Shown: positions 21,463 to 32,839, counted from the first letter of the stretch. The stretch: DNA of 64,000 bases from Rugalucina vietnamica (GCA_964017185.1 OZ024870.1:61916812-61980811), one strand, 5' to 3'. Translations and numbers: made by a program. Notes: generated by a model not told the origin, from the letters alone.

Positions 21463-21694
21463 TATGTATCTATTCTATTATAAATTAATACCATTCCATC
21501 ATGTACAAATTGTTACATTTGATAAAAAAATCTGTTTACTGTACAGTTTTTAATGATAACTATGGTATTATATAATATGATTGTGAGCATATTGAGGTAT
21601 TGGCATGCGTTGAATTTGTATACTGACGTCGACAAAAAACGCCTCAGTCAAGTTTGACACGTCATACTGCCAAGATTAACAACTGTAATTATTT

Positions 21695-21928
21695 GAGCCG
21701 CCCCATGGGAAAACCAACAATCTACATAGGCGAAAACAAAGGCGCAGATCAGCTTCGCGGTAACCGCGAAGCCGATCAGCGCCTTTGTTTTTGCCACACG
21801 GATAGTACAATCCCTCCTCTACTTAACTACAAAATGTCAAGCTTCTAGCCTGCTTCTGTGCTTGTACAGGCCGGTTTGTGTCAGACCTGTTTGGAAACCA
21901 CATTGTTGGTTTTCCCACGAGGTGGCTC
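21695..21928. mobile_element. 234-bp MITE with central cruciform, copy 1
   Basis: Termini GAGCCGCCCCATGGGAAAAC (21695) and GTTTTCCCACGAGGTGGCTC (ending 21928) are inverted. The interior holds a long hairpin at 21731-21792 whose central palindrome GCTTCGCGGT/ACCGCGAAGC (21752-21772) has almost no loop, flanked by GATCAG and CAAAGGCGC pairing. A second copy is at 25931-26164. Confidence 0.75.
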
Positions 21929-22898
21929 ATTTTATATATTGGTCATATCTTTTGCTAACATTTTACGCATTCGTAAATACTGAAATGAAATTATTTAGGC
22001 AGCTGCTTGAAACATGGCATGCACCCCTTTCAAAAAGCCGATTCTGTTTATGATCCAGTCTACCAGGCATCGCTTCTTTTGATAACTGAAAGTTTCCTTT
22101 GCAATACCAACGCATAAGCCATAGAGTGGGATATCCATACGTGACCATATGTTGTTGAAACCCTTTTTAGCTCGACTGCATGAAGTGCATAGAGCTATTG
22201 CAGTCACCCCGGTCGTCCACGTTCCCGTTCCCGTGCGTGTGCGCGTGCGCGTCACACTTGCGTTAAAGTTTTCTAGAAGTCCATATCTTGACAACCACTC
22301 ATCAGAAAGCATTCATACTTGGACCATAGATACCCTGTAGGGTTCATTCCATGGCATCGGGCCCCTGGGTCCAGGCCAGGGGGTGGGGCTGGAGGTTAAA
22401 ATCTAGAACACCTTCAAAAATGGCAATTCTTGTGTTAAAGTTTTCTAGAAGTCCATATCTTGACAACCACTCATCAGAAAGCATTGATACTTGGGCCATT
22501 GACACCCTGTAGGGTCGGCTTTCATTCCATGGCATCAGATCCCTGGGTCCATGCCAGGGGGTGGGGCTAGAGGTTAAAATCTAGAACACCATTAATGATA
22601 ATGGCTTTTCTGTGATATAGTATTCTAGAAGTCTATATCTTGAAAACTTTTTATCAAAGGGCTTTCATACTCGGACCATAGGTACCCTGTAGGGTTGAGT
22701 TTCATTCCATGGCATCGGGCCCCTGGGTCCATGCCTGGGGGTGGGGCTGGAGGTTAAAAACTAGAACACTAAAAAATAGATGTACTGCTGTGTAACTTTT
22801 ACAAGGAGGCATATCTTGACAACAACTTATCATAAAGCATTCATACTTCATACACTTTAGGTTTCATGACATCGAACCTCTGGGGGCGGGGCTAGAGG

Positions 22899-24080
22899 TC
22901 AAAATCTAGAACTCCCCGAATTTTTTTTCTTTTTATTTCTTAATAGAAACAACTTAGGAGGATGGTTGGTCATTCATCCTTTGACTTTGTGACACTGACT
23001 TGTGTGTCATGACGGTAAGGGTCGGTTGACCTACTTTCCATGGTTCAGTGATTTTGCCTTATATCTTGACACTCAATTAGTATATTTTCTTACTTCTTTC
23101 AGATTATGAGTTAGTACGACCAGGCCTTTGACCCCAATATACTTATAGGTCACTGTGACCTAATTTCATGGTTCAGTGATTTTGCCTTATATCTTGACAC
23201 TCAGTATATTTTCATACTTTTTTCAGATTATGAGTGAGTATGACCAGACCTTTGACCCCAATATACTTATAGGTCACTGTGACCTTATTTCACGGTTGAG
23301 TGATTTTGCCTTATATCTCGGTACTCAAATGGTTTATGAACAAACTTCTTTCAAAGTATGTTTGCGTATGACAAGACCTTTGACCCTGAAGTAGTCCTAG
23401 GTCACTGTGACCTAATTTCACGGTTGAGTGATTTTGCCTTATATCTTGACACTCGATTAGTATATTTTCATACTTTTTTCAGATTATGAGTGAGTATGAC
23501 CAGACCTTTGACCCCAATATACTTATAGGTCACTGTGACCTAATTTCACGGTTCAGTGATTTTGCCTTCTATCTCGGTACTCAAATTGTTTATGAACAAA
23601 CTTCTTTCAAAGTATGTTTGCGTATGACAAGACCTTTGACCCTGAAGTAGTCCTAGGTCACTGTGACCTAATTTCACGGTTCAGTGATTTTGCCTTATAC
23701 AATACAGATCAAAATCTAGAACTCCCCGAATTTTTTTTCTTTTTATTTCTTAATAGAAACAACTTAGGAGGATGGTTGGTCATTCATCCTTTGACTTTGT
23801 GACACTGACTTGTGTGTCATGACGGTAAAGGTCGGTTGACCTACTTTCCATGGTTCAGTGATTTTGCCTTATATCTTGACACTCAATTAGTATATTTTCT
23901 TACTTCTTTCAGATTATGAGTTAGTATGACCAGGCCTTTGACCCCAATATACTTATAGGTCACTGTGACCTAATTTCATGGTTCAGTGATTTTGCCTTAT
24001 ATCTTGACACTCAATTAGTATATTTTCATACTTTTTTCAGATTATGAGTGAGTATGACCAGACCTTTGACCCCAATATTC
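22899..24080 (+). repeat. 810-bp higher-order duplication inside the 128-bp array
   Basis: A block starting TCAAAATCTAGAACTCCCCG at 22899 recurs at 23709, and the following ~350 bp are nearly identical. The array has been duplicated as a multi-unit block and not only monomer by monomer. Confidence 0.75.
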
Positions 24081-24611
24081 TTATAGGTCACTGTGTCCTA
24101 ATTTCACGGTTCAGTGACTTTGCCTTATATCTCGGCACTCAAGTGGTTTATGAACAAACTTCTTTCACACTATGTTTGGGTATGACAAGACCTTTGACCC
24201 TAAAGTAGTCCTAGGTCAATATGACCTAATTTCACGGTTCAGTGCTTTTCCTTTATATCTCGGCACTCAATTGGTATATGAACATACTTCTTTCACGATA
24301 TGTATGAGTATGACAAGACCTTTGACCGTAAAGTATTCCTGGATCACTGTGACCTAATTTCATGGTTCAGTGATTTTGCCTTATATCTCGACACTCAGTT
24401 GGTATTTTTTCATACTTCTTTCTGATTATGAATGAGTATGACCACCCCTTTAACCCAAACATACTTATAGGTCACTATGACCTAATTTCATGGTTCAGTG
24501 ATTTTGCTTTATATCTCAACACTGAATGGGTATATGATCATTTTTCTTTTACATTATGAGTAAGTATCACTAGACCTTTGACCCTGCAATACTTATAGGT
24601 CAGTGTGACCT
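23147..24611 (+). promoter_or_regulatory. Array of nine perfect ERE-type palindromes
   Basis: The 15-mer AGGTCANNNTGACCT occurs at 23147, 23271, 23399, 23527, 23655, 23957, 24213, 24469 and 24597, with spacer CTG in six, ATA, CTA and GTG in the others. Two further units (near 24085 and 24341) carry one or two mismatches. This is the consensus binding palindrome of vertebrate oestrogen receptors. Occurrence follows the 128-bp tandem unit, so the motif may be incidental to the repeat; the fact that spacer bases vary while half-sites stay intact is suggestive only. Confidence 0.6.
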
Positions 24612-24874
24612 TTTTTCACGGTTCAGTGATTTTGCCTTGTGTCTTGGCACTCAGTTGGTATATGAACACACTTCTTTCACAATATGAGTGAGACCTTTAA
24701 ATCTTAGTAGTTATCTTAGTAGTTATAGTTAACTTTCATGGTTCAGTGATTTTGCCTTATTGCATGAAGGCAAAAAGATGTATGAGCATAATGCTTTGGG
24801 TTACTGGTCGGGTTTGGCCTTATGTTTGACAAAGGTCTGAAGCAGTCGAGCACGCTGTCCTGCGACAGCTCTTA

Positions 24875-25238
24875 TTTTGAAAACCAATTTATATATTGAC
24901 CTCTGGGAAGATTGGATTAGTCCAACTGAGCTTCCTATATAAATTAAGTCATTATTATTATTATTATTATTATTATTAATTTCGTTCTTTAGGGCTATTG
25001 ACATCAAATGCAGCTTATGATTTATGCTTAAATGGTAATCACAGTCAAAATGGTCAACAGTGTTTCCAACGGCTATTGTTGCATGGCTATTTGACAAAGA
25101 ATGGTGTCTATTGTTTCTTTCCCTGCTTTTCAACTCGAAACGAACGTCCTTATGGATAACGTTTTTGACGTCTAGGGAATAAGCGTCAGAATTCAATGGA
25201 AATCTACTATATTACTATGTTATGAAATTAGACTCAAG
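24875..25238. other. Short non-coding stretch with (ATT)n microsatellite
   Basis: Holds an ATT trinucleotide run at about 24951-24979. An apparent minus-strand ORF through it is an artefact of that run (poly-Asn). Confidence 0.6.
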
Positions 25239-25517
25239 TTGATGAAACTGAAAAACAACAACGTTAAAACTAAACTCATGAAACATAGAAAGACAATGAA
25301 GGAACATGGTCACAAACTTGTCGACGATGTAACTAAGAAAAACACAGAACTTATCAGCCGCCTACTTGCTCATGAAAAGATAGACTCGGCCTGGTTTTTC
25401 AATGGTTTCATTTATGGAAAAACCAGTGAGGGGAAACGCTACCGCTTTGATTTGTATACTGACATTGATGCAGTAATCAACAAGAAGAAAGAAGAAGATG
25501 AAGAAGATGCTGACTAG
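25239..25517 (+). pseudogene. Fragment of a non-LTR retrotransposon ORF1-like protein
   Basis: A 92-residue frame begins with a helix-prone basic segment (KTKLMKHRKTMKEHG), continues with DVTKKNTELISRLLAHEKIDSAWFFNGFIYGKTSEGKRYRFDLYTDIDAVI in pattern terms (Ser-Ala-Trp, Phe-Asn-Gly, Lys-Arg-x-Arg-Phe-Asp), and ends with an acidic tail. The 'Ala-Trp ... Asn-Gly ... Lys' pattern after a coiled-coil-like helix recalls the C-terminal domain of ORF1 proteins of CR1/L1-type elements. No upstream part or RT follows, so it is probably a truncated relic. It could instead be a small host protein; no promoter or splice evidence supports that. Confidence 0.4.
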
Positions 25518-25930
25518 ACCTGATGATGAACTATGACTGTCAATCTCTGATTGAAATTGAATCTTATGGATACTTTCAAATGAGACAAATTGTTTTGTGT
25601 GTGAGTGTGATTATGTGTGGAAATACTCAAAAGAAAACAATTAGGTGCTTATAAGCTTATATGAATAAACAAATAGACTAGACAGGATTACATAAAATGT
25701 GATACAGATATGAAAAAAGAAAGGGGTGAGTTATATATTTCTTCTCTCTTCTCTTCTGTTCCTCTCATACTTGGTAATGTTTACAGTATTTTCAGAAAAG
25801 ACATTGCTGGTAAATTACGCCTTCTTGACCATATGGAATGTGTACATAAAAGCTGGGTACCAATATGTATTAGGGAAACCCACATGGATAATAATGGATT
25901 ATTTTAATCCCTTTACAAATAGCTACTGTA
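25518..25930. other. Non-coding stretch
   Basis: No motif recognised. Two overlapping small ORFs at 25710-25998 run into the MITE that follows and are not supported. Confidence 0.5.
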
Positions 25931-26164
25931 AGCCTTCGCATGAGAAAACCAACAATTTGCATATGCGAAAGCAGGGACGCGGATCAGCTGTGCAGTAACT
26001 GCAGAGCTGATCGGCACCTTTGTTTTTCGCTACACGGATAGTGCTATTCCTCCTCTACTTATATCCAACGTTTCAAGCTTCTAGCTTTACGCTGTCACTG
26101 CGCGGCCTGGTTTGTGTCGGGCTTGGTCGGGACTCAAATCGTTGGTTTTCTCATGCACCGGCTC
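25931..26164. mobile_element. 234-bp MITE with central cruciform, copy 2
   Basis: Same family as 21695-21928: inner TIR GCATGAGAAAACCAACAA and complement near 26138-26157, and a central hairpin at about 25967-26025 with GATCAGCT/AGCTGATC and TGCAGT/ACTGCA stems. The stem bases differ from copy 1 but remain paired. Confidence 0.72.
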
Positions 26165-28493
26165 ATATAATAGTCAGTTATGTTGTCTGTTAGCAGTGGC
26201 CTATTATAACAAAAAGTATGTTAATTATTATAAAATTAGAAATACATGTGTAGGTCTATATTTTTATTGCTACAGAAAGTAAATAACTAAATATTGATAA
26301 TTTGATACATGGGCGGTCTGATGTGTGAATCTACTGTCTTCAAACATGCTATGATCAGCTGAAAATGTATAACCACATAACGCTATTTTGTGGTGGCATA
26401 GCCTTTTTATTTGATCTGACAATGCACTACAGATTCCCTAATGAGACCGCTCATATATGCCTAAACTTTTTCAATCATTTTAATAGTGGGTCAATAGGTG
26501 CATATTTTTGTGTCATTTTATTTTATTTCTTTAGTATCTGAAGTGGGACAATATACTTGTCTGTCCATTCAAAGGCTCATGGTTATAAGCAAACTGTTAA
26601 ATGTATTTAGTACTAAAAATTGATGTGACTGGGGCAACTAGGTACATTGTATCTGTATAGAGTCTGGGAAGCTGCAATTGGGCAGAATGTTTCACCTGTA
26701 TCAACACTCTAGTATGAAAATTAATATATCTGTAGGTACACTGAAGGACATTATCTCATGAGCTGGCATTACTGTAATGGTGCACCTTTGTTGCTAAAAT
26801 TGCCCTAAAAATTCAACCCAGACACTAAAATTGTATGGTTTTGATGTAGTGTATCAAATGAACAGTTAATGCTCAACTATAGGGAAAATGCACTGACTGT
26901 GCTGGTTGACCTCTGACATAAATTTGTTGGTCGGACTGCATAAGTTTTCAATGTTTTAACTTGGTGATAGACAATATCACATGGCACTGGAGGAATGTGC
27001 AAAACAAAGGGGTGCCCCTTTTCTGGTGTTTCCAGAGGTTTGTCATGTGAGGTCAACCGGCTTGGTCAGTTCATTTGCACTATACATATGCACAATCTAA
27101 TCTTCAAAATATTAGATCATAGGTAAAACAGCAAATGGTTGTTTGAGCATCCTAAAGGTCTCCTTGCTTTTAACATATGACACTGAGCCAGCCCTGTAAA
27201 TGCATGTTTCATGCAAAAACTGATTTTTCTTATAATGTATCAACAGTTTGACCAAAGCTTAGGTGGTGGTTGTAGAAAAGGAGTACTATAGCACTTAAAG
27301 GTGATGAAGACAGGCTTTCTCAGGACTTGGCTCAGATGTATATAACTGTATAATTAACATAGTAACAAACAAATATCACCCCAAGGTTTCCTTATGGTCT
27401 TAAAAATTACATATTGATTTTTTGTATACTATGAAAAGAGAGATAACTATGAGAGACATTGAATGCTGTAGATAAAAACTTGTTCTTTCCCTTTTATAAC
27501 TTTTCGCCTTTCGAAAGGAAAGGACATGTTTCACTATATAAAATTGAAGATAGTTTGCATTTTGTTTGCATTTGACATAACATCAAAAAAAACAAAAAAG
27601 AGGAATTTTGAATATTAAAAGTGTTAATCATCATGGCAATTTAATGGCTGAAAGAATGTCTTAAGCCCTGAACAATGAATAGGAATTCTTATTCATGTAC
27701 AGACAATGCTATTTCTAATGCAGAATACATATATATTTCTGTATAAATTTGTCATACACACATTAATATCTGTAACAAGTAGTTGAAGTTACCAATTATG
27801 TTTACTGTATTTAATGTAATAATACTATATGTTTTCATGTAGATAATATTTTGAAAAAAGCAGTTGAGGTTGCAAATGACAAATGATCATTACACATGTA
27901 GGTCTCTATACACTCTGTTTAGAGATAGATTGAGATAGCCAATTTAACTTGGAGGTGTATGCTTTCTTGTTTAACCTGGCAAGGCAGGAGAAAATGCTGT
28001 ATAATAACTATAACGCTGATAGCTTTGTTTCACTTGGTGTGTATTAAATGTGATATGCAAATTTACAACAACTGTACTATGTGTATAGAGATGTATCTGT
28101 GAAGTATGAACTAGGTTGCTGAAACTAAAAATACATAAACTACATTGTACATTGTTTTTTGTAAAAAGATCACTAGGTTTTGTTATAAGAAAGGATTTTT
28201 TTTCCATCAAACTCAAACCACCTGAATATATTTTTATAGGATGAAAGCTATGAACTAGTCCCGACTGGGGTTAATGGATGATCAGAGTTACAGAGCAGCG
28301 CCTATTTATGAGGCGCAAAATGTAGGACAAATCAAACACAATGCAAGAGTCACAACCTAATCTTCTGCATGATGGTGTTTTTGACATATCTCTGATCATT
28401 CAGGGGCCAGAGTTTGGACTATTTTGTTGTTTTAGAAGATAATTTGTTATGTAAATCCAAGACACATGTTATTTGAATTTGTTGTTACCATGA
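26165..28493. other. Non-coding stretch of about 2.3 kb
   Basis: AT-rich, no gene recognised. An inverted repeat of about 33 bp lies at 26886-26919 and 27045-27076 (shared GGTTGACCTC core, spacer about 125 bp). The part next to 28494 may be the 5' UTR of the L1-like element, whose 5' boundary I cannot fix. Confidence 0.5.
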
Positions 28494-31400
28494 TTGTATA
28501 TTTGTATGTTGTTGAATTATCTTGTCTTTTTTCTATACTCTCTGTCTTCCTTTGTCTGTCATGCGGGATGGCCAACTCTCTGTCAAGTCAATCTAGAAAA
28601 TTCTTTATATTTTTCAATGGCTGAACTCAAAATATTGTCATTTAATGTTCAAGGTCTGGGTGGAATAAAAAAGCAGAAAGATGTTTTTAACTATTTGCAA
28701 AATAAAAATTTTGACATTTTATGCCTGCAAGATACCCATTTTACAAAAGATCAAGAAATACATATAAGGAATAGATGGGATGGAGACTGCTATTTCAGTG
28801 CGGCTCCTCAATCTAACGCTAGAGGAGTGGCAATATTTTTTGGAAAAAACTTAGATTATAAAATACATAGTCAAAAAGAAGACATCAATGGGAACTTATT
28901 AATTTTAGATATAACTATTTCCAATAAAAGATTATCCTTGATTAATATCTATGGACCCAATAAAGATGACCCAGTCTTCTATGAAACTTTATTTAAACAT
29001 ATAGACGATATAGGAAATGAACTATACATTATCTGTGGAGATTTTAATCTTACACTAAATCCAAATATTGACTGTTTTAATTACAAGCATATAAACAATC
29101 CCAAAGCAAGAAACTTTTTGATTAATAGGATACAGGAAAATAATCTTACTGACACATTTAGAGAACTTCACCCAACCCTAAAAAGATATACTTGGAGACG
29201 TAAGACCCCCCTTAAACAATCAAGACTTGATTTTTTCTTAGTTACAGAAAGCATTGTAAACTCAGTCAAAAAATCTAAAATTGAAACTGGCTATAGATCT
29301 GATCATTCAATGGTAACATTAATATTAGCAATGGACAACTTTGAACATGGCAAATCTCTATGGAAACATAATAATTCTCTTTTAACAGACTCAGAATATC
29401 TTAAAATAATAAATGCTAAAATACAGGATATCAAAAAACAATATTGTCTACCAGTCTACAATCATGACGCTATTGATGAAATTCCAGATGAAGAACTGCA
29501 GTTTGTAATTAGTGATCAGTTATTTTTAGAAACAGTAATGATGGAAATACGAGGGAAATCTATATCTTATGCTTCATACAAGAAGAAAACAAAAAATATG
29601 TATGAACAAAATTTAATTGAACATATTCAACATTTAGAAGATAACTTATCAGAAAACAGCATTTCAGATCTAGAAAAATTAAAATTTGACCTAAGTAAAC
29701 TAAGGGAAGAAAAAATGAAGGGATATCTGATCCGCTCAAGAGCAAATAATATTGAAAATGGAGAAAAACCCTCAAAATTTTTCTGTAACCTAGAAACAAA
29801 TAATTTCACAAGTAAGGTAATAAATGTAATAGAAAAGGAAGATGGTAAAATCATTACTGACCAAAAAGAGATTTTATCAGAAACATGTAACTACTACAAA
29901 ACCTTATACGAAAGTAAAGAAAATACATTAGACGATATAGATCTGAATGCTTTCATGCAAGACATAGATGTACCAAAATTAAATGAAGAAGAAGCTCTTA
30001 ACTTAGAAGGAATGGTGACATTAAATGAAGCAGGTAAAACATTGAAAAATATGAAAAATAATAAAAGTCCGGGTACAAGTGGTTTCTCAGCTGATTTTTA
30101 CAAAGTGTTTTGGAGACAGTTGGGTACATTTGTAGTTAGAGCCATAAATTCTGGGTTTCAAGAAGGAGAACTTTCAGTTACTCAACAACATGGTTTAATA
30201 GTGTGTATTCCAAAGGAAAGTAAATGTAGAAATTATTTAAAAAACTGGAGACCCATAACTCTATTAAATACAGTGTATAAAATCGCATCTGGATGCATTG
30301 CTAACAGAATTAAAAAAGTATTAGATAAGTTAATAAATACAGATCAAACAGGCTTTATTGAAGGTAGGTTTATTGGTGAAAACACAAGACTTGTATATGA
30401 CATATTGCAGTTTACGGAAGAACAAAACATACCAGGGTTATTGCTTCTCATAGATTTTGAAAAAGCTTTTGACTCAGTGTCATGGTCTTTTATCAACAAA
30501 GTACTAAATTTTTTTAAGTTTGGACCTTCTATTATAAGTTGGATAAACATTTTCAATAAAAATGCTTGTTCTGCAGTCACTCAGTGTGGACATTTATCTC
30601 CCTTTTTTAAGTTAGGCCGTGGTTGTCGACAAGGGGACCCAATCTCACCTTATTTGTTTATTTTGTGTGCAGAAATACTCTCCATTAGGTTAAGAAATAA
30701 TAAAAATATAAAGGGTATTAAAATAGGTAACATTGAACTTAAGTTTTCACAATATGCAGATGATGCCTCAGCTTTTCTAGATGGATCAAAAACTTCCCTT
30801 GAGGAGACATTACAGGAACTTGAAAATTTTGCAAACATATCAGGCTTAAAAACTAATTTTGATAAAACGCAAGTGGTCTGGATAGGAGCAAAAAAATACA
30901 GCACAGAGGCCATCAAAACAAGATGGAAACTCTCATGGGGAACAACTCAATTTAAATTACTTGGAATAATGTTTGATGTAGACTTAGATAAAATGATAAA
31001 AATGAATTATGCTAATAAAATAGTACAAATAAAACATTCTATAAAAATATGGCGAAGAAGATTTCTTTCCCCCTTGGGGAAAATTACTGTTATCAAATCC
31101 CTTTTGTTGCCAAAAGTAATTCATTTATTGACAGCTCTACCCAATCCTGACACAGAGACATTAAATATTATTAGTGGCATGTTCTATGATTTTCTATGGT
31201 ATGGAAGAGCTAAAATAAAGCAGTCGGTAGTTGTTAAGCAATATTTAGAAGGTGGGCTTAATATGATAAATTTGATTGCATTTAATCAAGCTCTAAAAAT
31301 AACATGGTTAAGACGTATTCTTCAAAGAGAGAGCAAATGGCAATTACTGATAAAAAAACAGGTGAATATAGAAAATGTATTTTGTTGCGGCTCATCATAT

Positions 31401-32600
31401 GTAGCATCAGCTTTAAATAGCATAAAAAATTGTTTTTGGAAAGATGTTTTCAAAGCTTTAGCAGAGTTTCAGCAACAGCTAGATGTTGATTGGGATGAAT
31501 CCAATCCTTACCAAACACCTATCTTTTACAATAAAAATCTATTAATTGATGGCAAGAGTTTTTTCTACAAGTCATGGTTAGAGAAAGGAATTTTTTACAT
31601 TCGTGATTTTATGGACAGTAATGGTAACTTTCTTAATTTTCATGCATTTTCTCAGTCAACAACAATAAATACAAATTTTCTAAAATATCAAGGAGTCATT
31701 GAATGTCTCAGAAAATTCATGAAGAAAAAACATAATGAGGGTAACACTAAAATGACTTTTATTGGACCCATACTTCCAAAAGCAATAAAATCAATACTTA
31801 ATCAGAAGAAAGGCTCCCAAAACATTTATAATGTGCTAAATAAAAATAATGATGAACCATCAGGAAAAAGAAGATGGAACCACCTATATCATATTGATGA
31901 AAAGTCATGGGAATATATATTTTTGGCACCTTTCAAAATAACAAAGTGTACAAAGCTTAGATGGTTTCAAACATGCATAAATCACAAAATTTTAGTAACA
32001 AATAAATTACTTCATCAGATGAAAATGATTGATAGTCCTACATGCTCTTTATGTGGTAATAATGAAGAATCTATTGAACATTTATTCTGGAAGTGCCCAA
32101 ATACACAACAATTTTTAAATGAAGTAAAGGACAAATTTCAGGAAATTCGTGTCTTATTAAATTTGCATGAATGCAAATTTATTCTAGGAATTTATCCTCA
32201 AAACACATCAGACATTATCCAGTTTTTAATGCTTGTTGCAAAATACTACATCAATATGTGCAAAGGCACTCATAGACAGTTGACATTTCTAGAATATAAA
32301 ATACACGTCCAGTCAATACTGCAAAGCCACAAACAAATAGCACTAGAGAATAATAGACTGCAGATTTTTCTAGAAACCTGGACACCTTTTAGCAATTTAT
32401 TTGACATAAATTGATAGCATAAATTAGATCACACAAGCAAGGGGCAAATAGTAATTATTTATGTATGGGATTCTGATGACGATACTTTGTTTGATTGTCT
32501 TTGGAGTCTGGGCTAACCCCACTATTAATGTAATGCATTATAAATAGACCAGCATGGATTCCACAGTGATCAGAACAGAAGTATCTACAACATCCCTTGC
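28494..32600 (+). mobile_element. L1-like non-LTR retrotransposon (ORF2-bearing copy)
   Basis: Defined by the ORF at 28617-32414 and its flanks. No ORF1 is visible upstream. No poly(A) tail or target duplication was found, so both boundaries are approximate. Confidence 0.6.
28617..32414 (+). CDS. L1-like ORF2: AP-type endonuclease plus reverse transcriptase
   Basis: The frame is open from 28494; I prefer the ATG at 28617 (MAELKILSFNVQGLGG), because the endonuclease domain starts there and the preceding 41 residues look like translated leader. The endonuclease shows LSFNVQGLGG, CLQDTHF, ICGDFN and YRSDHSMV. The canonical catalytic Glu (LQETH) is Asp here. RT motifs: NWRPITLLNT, LIDFEKAFDSVSW, GRGCRQGDPISPYLFIL and QYADDASAF (YADD codons at 30753-30764). 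Near the C-terminus CSLCGNNEESIEHLFWKC (from 32043) is a zinc-knuckle-like motif. GCRQGDPISPYLF and the length of 1265 residues fit the L1 superfamily. No stop or frameshift interrupts it, so the copy may be recently active. Confidence 0.9.
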   Translation: MAELKILSFNVQGLGGIKKQKDVFNYLQNKNFDILCLQDTHFTKDQEIHIRNRWDGDCYFSAAPQSNARGVAIFFGKNLDYKIHSQKEDINGNLLILDITISNKRLSLINIYGPNKDDPVFYETLFKHIDDIGNELYIICGDFNLTLNPNIDCFNYKHINNPKARNFLINRIQENNLTDTFRELHPTLKRYTWRRKTPLKQSRLDFFLVTESIVNSVKKSKIETGYRSDHSMVTLILAMDNFEHGKSLWKHNNSLLTDSEYLKIINAKIQDIKKQYCLPVYNHDAIDEIPDEELQFVISDQLFLETVMMEIRGKSISYASYKKKTKNMYEQNLIEHIQHLEDNLSENSISDLEKLKFDLSKLREEKMKGYLIRSRANNIENGEKPSKFFCNLETNNFTSKVINVIEKEDGKIITDQKEILSETCNYYKTLYESKENTLDDIDLNAFMQDIDVPKLNEEEALNLEGMVTLNEAGKTLKNMKNNKSPGTSGFSADFYKVFWRQLGTFVVRAINSGFQEGELSVTQQHGLIVCIPKESKCRNYLKNWRPITLLNTVYKIASGCIANRIKKVLDKLINTDQTGFIEGRFIGENTRLVYDILQFTEEQNIPGLLLLIDFEKAFDSVSWSFINKVLNFFKFGPSIISWINIFNKNACSAVTQCGHLSPFFKLGRGCRQGDPISPYLFILCAEILSIRLRNNKNIKGIKIGNIELKFSQYADDASAFLDGSKTSLEETLQELENFANISGLKTNFDKTQVVWIGAKKYSTEAIKTRWKLSWGTTQFKLLGIMFDVDLDKMIKMNYANKIVQIKHSIKIWRRRFLSPLGKITVIKSLLLPKVIHLLTALPNPDTETLNIISGMFYDFLWYGRAKIKQSVVVKQYLEGGLNMINLIAFNQALKITWLRRILQRESKWQLLIKKQVNIENVFCCGSSYVASALNSIKNCFWKDVFKALAEFQQQLDVDWDESNPYQTPIFYNKNLLIDGKSFFYKSWLEKGIFYIRDFMDSNGNFLNFHAFSQSTTINTNFLKYQGVIECLRKFMKKKHNEGNTKMTFIGPILPKAIKSILNQKKGSQNIYNVLNKNNDEPSGKRRWNHLYHIDEKSWEYIFLAPFKITKCTKLRWFQTCINHKILVTNKLLHQMKMIDSPTCSLCGNNEESIEHLFWKCPNTQQFLNEVKDKFQEIRVLLNLHECKFILGIYPQNTSDIIQFLMLVAKYYINMCKGTHRQLTFLEYKIHVQSILQSHKQIALENNRLQIFLETWTPFSNLFDIN

Positions 32601-32829
32601 TTGGTGATCTACGCCTCATTAGTTAAATTTAATAGTTTTACCAAAAATTAAAACAATAGACACAAAATCTAAACAAGAAAAAAAAATCAAAAAGAGAACT
32701 TTTAATCAGTACTAAGTACCTATCCAAAACACCACCCAAGATAATTGAATAAACAACAAAAAAACAAACAATTTTTGAAAAGGCTATAAGAGAACAATAA
32801 ACGGCCAACCCCGCATGACAGATTACTCT
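32415..32829. other. L1-like 3' flank and SINE tail region
   Basis: Non-coding and A-rich. It contains A-runs at 32680-32690 and 32757-32764. It probably covers the L1 3' UTR followed by the tail of the minus-strand SINE. Confidence 0.45.
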
Positions 32830-32839
32830 TTTTCTTTTG

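Larger units (their letters stand above)
22168..24874 (+). mobile_element. Long hairpin-headed element with two kinds of tandem core
   Basis: The left end is a hairpin at 22168-22197 (TAGCTCGACTGCA paired with TGCATAGAGCTA), followed by CCCGTTCCCGTGCGTGTGCG. The first core (about 22260-22920) has four ~180-190 bp units with GTCCATATCTTGACAAC and GGGTCCATGCC. The second core (about 22930-24760) has about 13 units of 128 bp with TTCAGTGATTTTGCCTTATA and AGGTCACTGTGACCT. The right end is the hairpin CTGTCCTGCGACAG (24855-24868) then CTCTTAT. The element at 59131-60084 has the same kind of ends. Confidence 0.75.

Noticed and set aside
23147..24611. CRISPR-like array (regular repeats about 128 bp apart)
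   Set aside because: Eukaryotic context, spacers are themselves repeated, no cas genes; it is a tandem satellite.
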